Counted from the stretch's first letter, positions 1 through 5,665 are shown. The stretch is 6,031 nucleotides of DNA from Propionibacteriaceae bacterium (GCA_027346035.1 DAIESZ010000238.1:1-6031); one strand, 5' to 3'. A program made the numbers and translations. The notes: generated by a model not told the origin, from the sequence alone.

Positions 1-446
1 ACCGTGAGCAGCATCGGGAAGAAGTTGTTGGCGAAGCCGTTGAGGAACTGGGTGGTCTCGGTGATCGAGCGCTGCAGGCGGCTGATGATGCGCCCCGTCA
101 GCTCGTTGTCGAAGTAGCGCTGCGGAAGGCGCAGCAGCTTCTCGTAGTAGCGCGTCGACAGGATCGTGCGCAGCCGCACCGCCATGATGTCGCCGAAGTA
201 GCCGCCCAGATTGCTGACGAGGGTGTTGGCGAGGTCGGTGGCGAACAGGGCCGCCGCGAGGATGAGGATGCTCTTCACGTGGTTGTCGGGGCCGGCCTGG
301 GCGCTCACGACGAGGTCGGTCGCCCGGGCGATGATGAACGGCATCAACAGACCCGTGCCGGCCGTGAGCATCGAGGCCAGCACGATGACGGCGTAGGACG
401 GCCAGAGCTCGCGAGCGGAGACGACCATCCGGATCAGGGAGCGCAT
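1..446 (-). CDS. ABC exporter transmembrane/ATPase subunit, N-terminal part (runs off left edge)
   Basis: The first 148 residues of an ABC transporter of the exporter type, in which a six-helix membrane domain is normally followed by a C-terminal ATPase domain. Visible are a short cytosolic N-terminus, a first hydrophobic helix at about residues 16-40, a second at about 59-81, and the long cytosolic extension RLRTILSTRYYEKLLRLP (91-108) followed by QRYFDNELTGRIISRL (109-124). The 'YFDN..TGRI.SRL' pattern is typical of type-1 exporter membrane domains of the MsbA/LmrA/multidrug class. The ATPase domain lies beyond the window, so the substrate and whether it is a half-transporter cannot be told. 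The ATG at 444-446 is preceded by AAGGAA (451-456) four bases upstream, supporting this start. It lies 76 bases downstream of the helicase stop on the same strand and may be read from the helicase transcript or its own promoter. The family call is firm; the substrate is unknown. Confidence 0.88.
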   Translation of the reverse strand, partial: MRSLIRMVVSARELWPSYAVIVLASMLTAGTGLLMPFIIARATDLVVSAQAGPDNHVKSILILAAALFATDLANTLVSNLGGYFGDIMAVRLRTILSTRYYEKLLRLPQRYFDNELTGRIISRLQRSITETTQFLNGFANNFFPMLLT

Positions 447-522
447 GGAGTTCCTTCGTCCCGGAGGTGGGGTGGTGGGGCGTTCGCCGGTCGCCACGCT
501 ATGCGGTGGGGGGTACGGAACG

Positions 523-2280
523 CTAGCGAGCGGATGAGCCGAGCCAGCGGCGGACCGCGGATATCCGGGCATCGACCTGATCGGTGGTGGCCTGGGCGAG
601 CGGCGGGCCACCGCACTCGCGGCGCAGCTCGGCGTGCACGTGGCTGTGCGGACGCTGCGACACCCGCGCGTACTGCGCGACCAGTGAATTGAGCTGTTTG
701 CGCTTGTCGGCGAGCACCCGGTGCAGGCTCTGCTCGGGCGTTGCCCCGGCTCGGCGCTCGGTCCGCTGGGCCCGGGCCAGGTGCCGGGCCTGGCGTTCCC
801 GCAGCACCCGGTCGATCTGGTCGGTGTCCAGCAGGCCCGGCAGGCCGAGGTAGTCGCGCTCATCGTCGCTGCGCGGCTCGGCGGCGATGCCGAACTGGGT
901 CGACTCGAACATCACGTGGTCGAAATGAGCCTCGGACGCCAGCGCCTCGAAGCTGCCGAGCAGATCGTCGGACGCCGATTCCTGCCGGTTGGCCTGGTCG
1001 AGCACCTCGTCGTCGAAGCTCCATTCGTCGGGGGTCTTCGGGCGTCCGAGGATGTGGTCGCGCTGGCGCTCGAGCATCGACGCGTGGGCGAGGATCACCG
1101 GCACCGTCGGCAGGAACACGGTGGCGATCTCACCGCGGCGACGGGACCGGACGAACCGCCCGACCGCCTGGGCGAAGAACAGCGGCGTCGAGGTGGCGGT
1201 CGCGTAGACCCCGACGCACAGTCGCGGCACGTCGACCCCCTCGCTCACCATCCGCACCGCCACCATCCAGCGGTCCTCGGATTCGGCGAACTTCTCGATC
1301 CGCGCGCTCGCGCCCGAATCATCCGACAGCACCACGCTCGGTCGGACGCCGGTGAGCTCGGCGAGGATCCGCGCGTAGGCGCGGGCCTGGTTCTGGTTGG
1401 TCGCGATGACGAGGCCACCGGCGTCCGGGATGTGGCGGCGCACCTCGGTGAGCCGGCGGTCGGCGGCCTGCAGCACCGCCTGGATCCACTCGCCGCGCGG
1501 GTCGAGCGCGGTCCGCCAGGCGTGCGCGGTGACGTCGCGGGTGAGCAGGTCACCGAGGTTGGCGCTGAGTTCCTCGCCCGCCTTGGTGCGCCAGCGCATC
1601 GGCCCGCCGTAGTTCATGAACAGCACCGGCCGCACGACATGGTCGCGCAGCGCCTCGGCGTAGCCGTAGGAGAAGTCGGCGACCGACATCCGGGCACCGG
1701 CCTCGGTCGGTTCGTACCGCACGAACGGGATGGGGTTGTCGTCGGAGCGGAACGGGGTGCCGGTGAGCAGCAGGCGGCGGGTCGCGGGCGCGAACGCCTC
1801 CCGCACGGCCTCGCCCCAGCTGAGGGCGTCGCCCGCGTGGTGGACCTCGTCGAGGATCACCAGGGTGCGGTGGTTGAGGCAGCGGGTCTGGTAATGGTGC
1901 AGGCGGGCCGCCACCCCCGCGTAGGTGACTGCGACGCCGTGGAATTGGCGGCTGCGTCCGGCCCTGGATCCCGAACCGATGCCGGGGTCGATCTGGATGC
2001 CGACCTTGGCCGCCGCGTCGGCCCATTGCACCTTGAGGTGCTCGGTGGGCGCGACGACGATCACCCGCTCGACGGTGCGGGCCGCGAGCAGGTCGGAGGC
2101 CAGGCGCAGGGCGAACGTGGTCTTGCCGGCCCCGGGGGTCGCGACGGCGAGGAAGTCGCGGGGTGAGTCGTGGTGGTACTGCTCGACCGCGGCTGCCTGC
2201 CAGGCGCGCAGGCTGGACGCCGTGCCCCATGCGGCACGCCCGGGGAAGGCCGGCGACAGATGCTCAAACGCGGAACTCAC
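523..2280 (-). CDS. DEVH-box superfamily II helicase
   Basis: A 585-residue cytosolic ATP-dependent nucleic-acid helicase or translocase. Motifs seen in order: LRAWQ (24-28), like the region preceding motif I; Walker A TPGAGKT (48-54); motif Ia VVAPTEHLKVQW (75-86); Walker B DEVH (144-147); motif III TGTP (173-176) followed by FRSDDNPIPF; SEGVDVP (346-352); and motif VI QAVGRFVRS (371-379), with likely arginine fingers R375 and R378. All catalytic residues are present. The order fits the DEAD/DEAH-like SSL2/XPB-type (COG1061) group. The last ~150 residues are outside the helicase core, are charged and helical in character, and end in a conserved-looking block PHSHVHAELRRECGGPP (544-560); I recall similar tails in actinobacterial helicases. 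I chose GTG at 2280 over the upstream in-frame GTG at 2349 because a perfect AGGAGG lies four bases before it. It is followed by the ABC gene. A role in DNA repair or RNA metabolism is possible but not shown by the sequence. Confidence 0.93.
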   Translation of the reverse strand: MSSAFEHLSPAFPGRAAWGTASSLRAWQAAAVEQYHHDSPRDFLAVATPGAGKTTFALRLASDLLAARTVERVIVVAPTEHLKVQWADAAAKVGIQIDPGIGSGSRAGRSRQFHGVAVTYAGVAARLHHYQTRCLNHRTLVILDEVHHAGDALSWGEAVREAFAPATRRLLLTGTPFRSDDNPIPFVRYEPTEAGARMSVADFSYGYAEALRDHVVRPVLFMNYGGPMRWRTKAGEELSANLGDLLTRDVTAHAWRTALDPRGEWIQAVLQAADRRLTEVRRHIPDAGGLVIATNQNQARAYARILAELTGVRPSVVLSDDSGASARIEKFAESEDRWMVAVRMVSEGVDVPRLCVGVYATATSTPLFFAQAVGRFVRSRRRGEIATVFLPTVPVILAHASMLERQRDHILGRPKTPDEWSFDDEVLDQANRQESASDDLLGSFEALASEAHFDHVMFESTQFGIAAEPRSDDERDYLGLPGLLDTDQIDRVLRERQARHLARAQRTERRAGATPEQSLHRVLADKRKQLNSLVAQYARVSQRPHSHVHAELRRECGGPPLAQATTDQVDARISAVRRWLGSSAR

Positions 2281-2284
2281 GACG

Positions 2285-2290
2285 CCTCCT
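2285..2290 (-). promoter_or_regulatory. Ribosome binding site of the helicase gene
   Basis: AGGAGG on the minus strand, a perfect Shine-Dalgarno core, four bases upstream of GTG at 2278-2280. It decides the helicase start: the longer reading frame from GTG 2349 would add 23 residues with no helicase motif and would bury this site inside the coding sequence. It contrasts with the next three genes to the right, which appear leaderless. Confidence 0.85.
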
Positions 2291-2353
2291 GTGGCAGCCC
2301 GGAGCGCGATGCCGTGCGCGCCTGGGGAGTCCACGGTGAGGGGAAGCACATAG

Positions 2354-2378
2354 GGGACAGGACTCTACCCCGTGTCCC
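2354..2378 (-). promoter_or_regulatory. Candidate helicase promoter inside a GGGACA/TGTCCC dyad
   Basis: On the minus strand the hexamer TAGAGT (2362-2367) fits the actinobacterial TANNNT -10 pattern and would start transcription about 75 bases before the helicase GTG. It sits in the 13-base spacer of a perfect 6-bp inverted repeat, GGGACA (2373-2378 read on the minus strand) and TGTCCC (2354-2359). An inverted repeat around a -10 box is a common layout for a repressor operator, but it could equally form a weak RNA hairpin. No good -35 hexamer is visible at 16-19 bases. The inverted repeat is seen directly; promoter and operator functions are inferred. Confidence 0.35.
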
Positions 2379-2489
2379 GACGGTCGCCGAGTGTGACGGG
2401 CGGGGCGGCGGCCGCGAACGGCGGCGTCATGGCTTGTCGTGGCGAGATGATCGGGCGCAGGATGCGGGGGATTGGCCGACAGCGGCCGG

Positions 2490-2529
2490 AAAAAGGGCGA
2501 GGACCCGGTCGGGGGTCCGGGTCCTCGCC
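2490..2529 (-). terminator. Intrinsic terminator of the EamA transporter gene
   Basis: A perfect 13-bp stem (2496-2508 GGCGAGGACCCGG pairing with 2517-2529 CCGGGTCCTCGCC) with an 8-base loop. Read on the minus strand it is followed by C and then five T (2490-2494). It lies about 83 bases past the transporter stop at 2612 and upstream of the helicase, so it should separate the two transcripts. On the plus strand the stem is followed by GGCTC and has no U-tract, so it is directional. Confidence 0.85.
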
Positions 2530-2551
2530 GGCTCAGCCGCAACGGCGAGCC
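2530..2551 (-). other. Bulged hairpin directly abutting the terminator
   Basis: GGCTC (2530-2534) pairs with GAGCC (2547-2551), and GCCG (2536-2539) with CGGC (2543-2546). This gives nine base pairs with one bulged A (2535) and a CAA loop. It touches the terminator stem with no spacer and would lie in the 3' UTR of the transporter mRNA. Its arm 2543-2549 (CGGCGAG) could alternatively pair over 7 bp with 2524-2530 (CTCGCCG), which is largely the terminator's right arm, so the two structures could compete. Function unknown; it may only stabilise the mRNA end. Confidence 0.5.
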
Positions 2552-2552
2552 A

Positions 2553-2567
2553 GTGCACAATGTGCAC
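2553..2567. repeat. GTGCAC-AAT-GTGCAC palindrome
   Basis: Two copies of the self-complementary hexamer GTGCAC separated by AAT form a 15-base inverted repeat one base away from the bulged hairpin. It lies 45 bases past the transporter stop codon. It could be a protein-binding dyad or a third small hairpin in the 3' UTR; the sequence does not say which. Confidence 0.4.
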
Positions 2568-2611
2568 GTCAAACAACTCTACGGCATGGCATGGGCCTCA
2601 TGCACCTCGGA

Positions 2612-3604
2612 TCAGCAGGCGTCGCTGGTGATGTTCGTCCGCCAGTCGCTCGATCGGATCGGTGCGGCCAGCGATGCCACCGGCGCTGCGGCGGAGAGGG
2701 TCCCGCGGGGCGCGCGGGCGCGCCGGGTCAGCGCGGGCGTGAGGATCACCAGGACCATCGCGGCGACCATCGTCGCGCCGCCGACCACCATCCGCCACGA
2801 GACGGACTCGCCGCCGAACATCACGGCGAACACGGCAGCCCACACGGGTTCGCCCGCCATGATGACCGCCGCCGTGGTCGGGGCGACGTACGACTGGGCC
2901 CAGATTTGCAGGAAGATCGGGACCGCCCCGGCGATCACCGCGAGGTAGATCATCCACGTCCACTGGCCGGGGCCGTGGGGTGGGGTGATGCCGCCGGGAA
3001 GCGCGGCCACGAGACAGATCACCGCGACGACCGCCAGCTCGACGGCGGTGAGCTGGAGTGCGGTCCCGGGGGCGGAGTAGGAGTCGACCGCGATGATGTG
3101 CGCCGCGTAGAGCACCGCGCTCACCAGCGTCAGCGCCTCCCCGATCCCCGCCTGCAAGCCGACCGTCCCCACGTCGATGCTCAGGACGGCCAGACCGACG
3201 GTGGCCAGCACCACGGCCACCCAGGTGATGCCCGGGATCCGCCGGCGCAGCAGCCAGGCGGCGAGGAACGGGGTGACCACCACGTAGAGGCCGGTGATGA
3301 AGCCCGACACGGACGCCGGCGTCCGGGCCAGGCCGTAGGTCTGCACGAGCTGCGCCGTGCCGTAGACGGCGCCGATGATCAGCCCGTGCACGAGGGTGCG
3401 GCGCGGCATCCGCCAGTGCCGCCACCCGAGCGAGCCGACGACAGCGGCGGCGATGACGAACCGTACGGCGAGCATGTCGGCGACCGGTTCCTGGCTGACC
3501 AGGGCCTTCATCGAGAAGAACGTCGAACCCCACAGCATCGCCATCAGCATGAGACTCCCGATGGCGAGCAGCCGGAGCGCGCGTGGATGGCTGCGGGAGA
3601 TCAC
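2612..3604 (-). CDS. EamA/DMT-superfamily transporter
   Basis: A 330-residue inner-membrane protein of the drug/metabolite transporter superfamily, with two tandem EamA repeats and about ten predicted membrane helices. Repeat 1 covers roughly residues 12-143 and opens with MLWGSTFFSMKAL (23-35), the usual first-helix signature; it also carries TPASVSGFITGLYVVVTPFL (95-114). Repeat 2 covers roughly 153-288 and carries TAAVIMAGEPVWAAVFAVMF (244-263), matching the 'E-P-V' signature of the repeat's fourth helix. The tail 291-330 is a soluble Arg/Ala/Ser-rich extension, longer than usual for the family, ending SDAC. Members export amino acids, metabolites or drugs; the substrate here cannot be assigned. 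The GTG at 3602-3604 is chosen because a -10 box TAGGCT ends six bases before it, implying a leaderless mRNA; there is no Shine-Dalgarno. It diverges from the 2-hydroxyacid dehydrogenase across 72 bases and ends before the strong terminator at 2490-2529. Confidence 0.92.
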   Translation of the reverse strand: MISRSHPRALRLLAIGSLMLMAMLWGSTFFSMKALVSQEPVADMLAVRFVIAAAVVGSLGWRHWRMPRRTLVHGLIIGAVYGTAQLVQTYGLARTPASVSGFITGLYVVVTPFLAAWLLRRRIPGITWVAVVLATVGLAVLSIDVGTVGLQAGIGEALTLVSAVLYAAHIIAVDSYSAPGTALQLTAVELAVVAVICLVAALPGGITPPHGPGQWTWMIYLAVIAGAVPIFLQIWAQSYVAPTTAAVIMAGEPVWAAVFAVMFGGESVSWRMVVGGATMVAAMVLVILTPALTRRARAPRGTLSAAAPVASLAAPIRSSDWRTNITSDAC

Positions 3605-3610
3605 CGGCGC

Positions 3611-3616
3611 AGCCTA
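3611..3616 (-). promoter_or_regulatory. -10 box of the EamA transporter gene, leaderless geometry
   Basis: TAGGCT on the minus strand, fitting TANNNT, ends six bases before GTG 3604, so transcription would begin at or next to the start codon. No clear -35 hexamer and no Shine-Dalgarno are visible. The same hexamer at the same distance precedes the alcohol dehydrogenase. Confidence 0.6.
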
Positions 3617-3642
3617 ACGCCGTCCCGGAGGAGACTCGGTCG

Positions 3643-3658
3643 TCGGGCCCCGGCCCGA
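3643..3658. promoter_or_regulatory. Inverted repeat, candidate operator in the divergent spacer
   Basis: TCGGGCC (3643-3649), CC, GGCCCGA (3652-3658): perfect 7-bp arms around two bases. It lies in the 72-base spacer between the divergent transporter and dehydrogenase genes and covers the position where the -35 box of the dehydrogenase (expected near 3642-3647) should be. A regulator bound here could affect both genes. The very high GC content raises the chance that it is accidental. Confidence 0.4.
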
Positions 3659-3664
3659 ACGTCG

Positions 3665-3670
3665 TAGTCT
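3665..3670 (+). promoter_or_regulatory. -10 box of the 2-hydroxyacid dehydrogenase gene, leaderless geometry
   Basis: TAGTCT fits TANNNT and ends six bases (TGCCGC) before ATG 3677. No Shine-Dalgarno is present in the short gap, so a leaderless transcript is the simplest reading. No good -35 is visible; its place is taken by the inverted repeat at 3643-3658. Confidence 0.6.
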
Positions 3671-3676
3671 TGCCGC

Positions 3677-4609
3677 ATGCGTGTGACCGTTCCCACTGAC
3701 GACCTGTATCAGCGGCTCTCCGGCGCGATGCCCGACGGCGTCCAGCTCGACCTGTGGCCGATGGCCGAGCCCCCCACCGGGCGCATCGACCTGGCCGTGA
3801 TGCCCTATCTCGTCGGGGCGGAGTTGCTGAGGGTTCTCGACGGGGCGGACGTCGGCTGGGTCCAGAGCCAGTCGCTGGGCTACGACAACGTCGAGAGCTA
3901 CCTGCCCACCGGCATCGGATTCAGCAACGCGGTGGGAGTCCACGAGGCCGCCACCGCCGAGATCGCCCTCGGGCTGATCCTGGCCGCGCAGCGCAACCTC
4001 GTCGCCCACGTGCTCGATCAGCAGCGTGCCGTGTGGCGGCCACGCTTCAGCCCCGGACTGCAGAGCCTCACCGCCCTGGTGATCGGCGTCGGAGGCGTCG
4101 GGGGGCTCATCGCCGACCACCTCGCCCGGTTCGACATGCATGTCGTCCGCGCGGCGTCGCGTGCCCGCGCCGCAGAGAGTGGGCCGGTGCACGGTCCGGA
4201 GGAGGTGCCCGCCCTGGTGGGTGAGGCCGACGTGATCGTGCTCGCCACCCCGCTCACCCCCGCGACGCGCGGGTTCTTCGACGCCACGATGATCGGGCGG
4301 ATGAAGCCCGGCGCGCTGCTCGTCAACATCGGACGCGGCGCCCTCGTCGACACCGACGCGCTGGTCGCGGCGTGCATGGGCGAACACGTGCGGGCCGCCC
4401 TCGACGTCGTCGACCCCGAGCCGCTGCCGGCCGATCATCCGCTGTGGTCGGCGCCCGGGGTGCTCATCACTCCGCACGTCGGGGGGCGCTCCACGACGAT
4501 GATCGACCGGGTCGTCGCGCTGCTCACGCGCCAGATCGCGCACCTGGCGGCCGGGGAACCGTTCGAGAACCCGGTGGCCGCGGTGATGCGTGAGGTGGCG
4601 GACGGCTGA
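3677..4609 (+). CDS. D-isomer-specific 2-hydroxyacid dehydrogenase
   Basis: A 310-residue cytosolic NAD(P)-dependent oxidoreductase that should interconvert a 2-oxoacid and a D-2-hydroxyacid, such as glyoxylate or hydroxypyruvate. Substrate-side domain: residues 1-100, with SQSLGYDNV (64-72), ending in VHEAATAEIALGL (88-100). Nucleotide-binding Rossmann domain: about 101-285, with GVGGVG (137-142) fitting GxGxxG. The catalytic triad is intact: Arg220 in NIGRGALVD (217-225), Glu248 in DVVDPEPLP (243-251) and His267 in TPHVGG (265-270). The end of the second Rossmann strand reads HVVRAASRARAAE (155-167) and lacks the usual acidic residue for NAD, so NADP(H) preference is a reasonable inference. 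It is short for the family (about 310-340 residues) but complete, and resembles actinobacterial proteins loosely annotated as hydroxypyruvate/glyoxylate reductases. The start is supported by the TAGTCT box six bases upstream. The gene ends 39 bases before the alcohol dehydrogenase, which has its own -10 box. Confidence 0.92.
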   Translation: MRVTVPTDDLYQRLSGAMPDGVQLDLWPMAEPPTGRIDLAVMPYLVGAELLRVLDGADVGWVQSQSLGYDNVESYLPTGIGFSNAVGVHEAATAEIALGLILAAQRNLVAHVLDQQRAVWRPRFSPGLQSLTALVIGVGGVGGLIADHLARFDMHVVRAASRARAAESGPVHGPEEVPALVGEADVIVLATPLTPATRGFFDATMIGRMKPGALLVNIGRGALVDTDALVAACMGEHVRAALDVVDPEPLPADHPLWSAPGVLITPHVGGRSTTMIDRVVALLTRQIAHLAAGEPFENPVAAVMREVADG

Positions 4610-4610
4610 G

Positions 4611-4630
4611 CCGCGGGGCTTGTCCGCGGG
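4611..4630. repeat. Paired CCGCGGG repeats after the dehydrogenase stop
   Basis: CCGCGGG occurs at 4611-4617 and 4624-4630, two copies starting 13 bases apart, just after the TGA at 4607-4609. Because CCGCGG is self-complementary, the pair can also form a 6-bp GC hairpin with a seven-base loop. There is no T-run after it, so it is not a standard terminator. It lies just upstream of the alcohol dehydrogenase -10 box and could be a protein-binding site. Confidence 0.35.
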
Positions 4631-4642
4631 TCGCACTAGGCT
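4620..4642 (+). promoter_or_regulatory. Alcohol dehydrogenase promoter: TTGTCCGCG-N8-TAGGCT, leaderless
   Basis: The -10 box TAGGCT (4637-4642) ends six bases (GCTCGC) before ATG 4649, again a leaderless arrangement without a Shine-Dalgarno. Exactly eight bases upstream of the box lies TTGTCCGCG (4620-4628). This is a seven-of-nine match to the actinobacterial RecA-independent DNA-damage promoter motif (tTGTCRgtg-N8-TAnnnT, the PafBC motif), with mismatches at the R position and one other. The -10 call is fairly sure; the damage-promoter reading is tentative. Confidence 0.5.
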
Positions 4643-4648
4643 GCTCGC

Positions 4649-5665
4649 ATGCGAGGAGCCATCATCCATGCCCCCTATGACGTCCGGGTCGAGGACCGCC
4701 CCGACCCGGTGATCGTCGAAGCCACCGACGCGATTCTCAGGCTGTCGGCCGTGTGCATCTGCGGATCCGACCTCTGGCCCTACCGGGGCATCAACGAGGT
4801 GCGCAAGCCCGAGCCCATCGGCCATGAATACTGCGGCATCGTCGACGAGGTCGGCTCGGCCGTCGTGTCGGTGAAGCCCGGCGACTTCGTCGTCGGCGGG
4901 TTCTTCGCCTGCGACAACGAGTGTCCCAACTGCCGCGCCGGATTCCACAACGCCTGCCGCAATTTCCAGCCCTACGACGGCTGCCAGGCCGAGAAGCTGC
5001 GCGTCCCGATGGCCGACGGCACGCTGGTGGCCACGCCCGAACAGCCGCACGCCGATCTCATCCCGAGCCTGCTCACCCTGTCCGACGTCATGGCGACCGG
5101 CTGGCACGCGGCGACCATGGCCAACGTGCGGCCCGGAATGACCGTCGCGGTCGTGGGCGATGGCGCGGTCGGCCTGTGCGGCGTGCTCGCCGCCCACCAG
5201 AAGGGCGCCGCGCGCATCATCGCGATGAGCCGGCACGCGCAGCGTCAAGCGCTCGCTCGCGAGTTCGGGGCCACCGACATCGTCGAGGAGCGCGACCAGG
5301 CCGGCATCGACGCGATCCGTGCCCTCACCGACGGCGTGGGTGCCGACGCCGTGCTCGAGTGCGTCGGCACCGGGCCCTCGATGATCCAGGCGATCGGCAG
5401 CTGCCGGGCCGGCGGCATGGTCGGCTTCGTCGGCGTCCCTCACGGCGTCGAACTGCCGATCCGCGAGATGTTCACCCGCAACGTCGGCGTCCGCGGCGGC
5501 ATGGCCCCCGTCCGCGCCTACCTGCCCCAGCTGATGGACCTCGTGCTGCGCGGCGAGATCCAACCCGGCAAGGTGTTCGACCATCTGCTGCCGCTGGAGC
5601 AGGCCGCCGACGGCTACGCGGCCATGGATGAGCGCCGCGCGATCAAGGTGCTGTTGACGCTGTGA
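4649..5665 (+). CDS. Zinc-dependent medium-chain alcohol dehydrogenase
   Basis: A 338-residue cytosolic oxidoreductase of the MDR family that oxidises an alcohol, or reduces an aldehyde or ketone, with NAD(P). The GroES-like catalytic domain is residues 1-150: the catalytic-zinc ligands are Cys38 (in CICGSDL 36-42), His59 and Glu60 (GHEYCG 58-63), with Asp146 in LSDVMATGWH (144-153) at the usual second-sphere or ligand position. A structural-zinc lobe at 88-103 has Cys88, Cys92, Cys95 and Cys103 in a C-x3-C-x2-C-x7-C spacing, whereas the classical spacing is C-x2-C-x2-C-x7-C. The Rossmann domain follows, with VVGDGAVGL (168-176). After the second strand, SRHAQRQAL (194-202) has Ser-Arg where NAD enzymes have an acidic residue, like the NADP-dependent Thermoanaerobacter enzyme, so NADP(H) is likely. 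Length is normal. The start is supported by TAGGCT six bases upstream. The stop overlaps the next gene's start by four bases (GTGA), indicating coupled translation. Substrate unknown. Confidence 0.93.
   Translation: MRGAIIHAPYDVRVEDRPDPVIVEATDAILRLSAVCICGSDLWPYRGINEVRKPEPIGHEYCGIVDEVGSAVVSVKPGDFVVGGFFACDNECPNCRAGFHNACRNFQPYDGCQAEKLRVPMADGTLVATPEQPHADLIPSLLTLSDVMATGWHAATMANVRPGMTVAVVGDGAVGLCGVLAAHQKGAARIIAMSRHAQRQALAREFGATDIVEERDQAGIDAIRALTDGVGADAVLECVGTGPSMIQAIGSCRAGGMVGFVGVPHGVELPIREMFTRNVGVRGGMAPVRAYLPQLMDLVLRGEIQPGKVFDHLLPLEQAADGYAAMDERRAIKVLLTL

Larger units (their letters stand above)
2281..2611. other. Intergenic region between the transporter stop and the helicase start
   Basis: 331 bases without a supported gene. 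From right to left, in the direction of transcription of both flanking genes, it holds a weak 5-bp GCATG/CATGC inverted repeat (2589-2603), the GTGCAC palindrome (2553-2567), a bulged hairpin (2530-2551), a strong terminator (2490-2529), about 110 bases with nothing I recognise, then the dyad with a possible -10 box (2354-2378) and the ribosome binding site (2285-2290). Open frames crossing it are extensions of frames antisense to the neighbouring genes. The stretch 2553-2610 is noticeably less GC-rich than its surroundings. Confidence 0.7.

Noticed and set aside
496..525. Two TAGCGT hexamers 24 bases apart (minus strand, 496-501 and 520-525) as a promoter for the ABC gene
   Set aside because: Both fit the loose TANNNT pattern but neither has a usable -35, and the second overlaps the helicase stop codon. 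The ABC gene may simply be co-transcribed.
721..2166. A 481-codon open frame on the plus strand opposite the helicase
   Set aside because: Low-complexity, charged Gly/Arg/His-rich translation with no motif; it is a mirror of the helicase codon bias.
1..2280. A defence or mobile-element module (helicase next to an ABC gene)
   Set aside because: The ABC gene is an exporter membrane protein, not an SMC-like ATPase. No nuclease, methylase, integrase, transposase or flanking repeat is seen, and base composition matches the neighbours.
2281..2349. N-terminal extension of the helicase to GTG 2349
   Set aside because: A perfect AGGAGG four bases before GTG 2280 marks the start, and the extra 23 residues add no helicase motif.
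2362..2385. A PafBC-type damage motif upstream of the helicase -10 box
   Set aside because: Only a GTCGG core is present and the spacing is seven, not eight, bases; too weak to claim.
2372..3667. A 431-codon open frame on the plus strand opposite the EamA transporter
   Set aside because: Asp/His/Gly/Arg-rich translation with no domain; it runs across the terminator and the divergent promoter spacer, and the opposite strand encodes a clear ten-helix transporter.
3614..5584. A 656-codon open frame on the minus strand spanning both dehydrogenase genes
   Set aside because: It is antisense to two genes with intact catalytic motifs. Its protein is Gly/Asp/His/Arg-rich with no recognisable fold, as expected from the complement of GC-biased codons. 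Long antisense open frames are common at this GC content.
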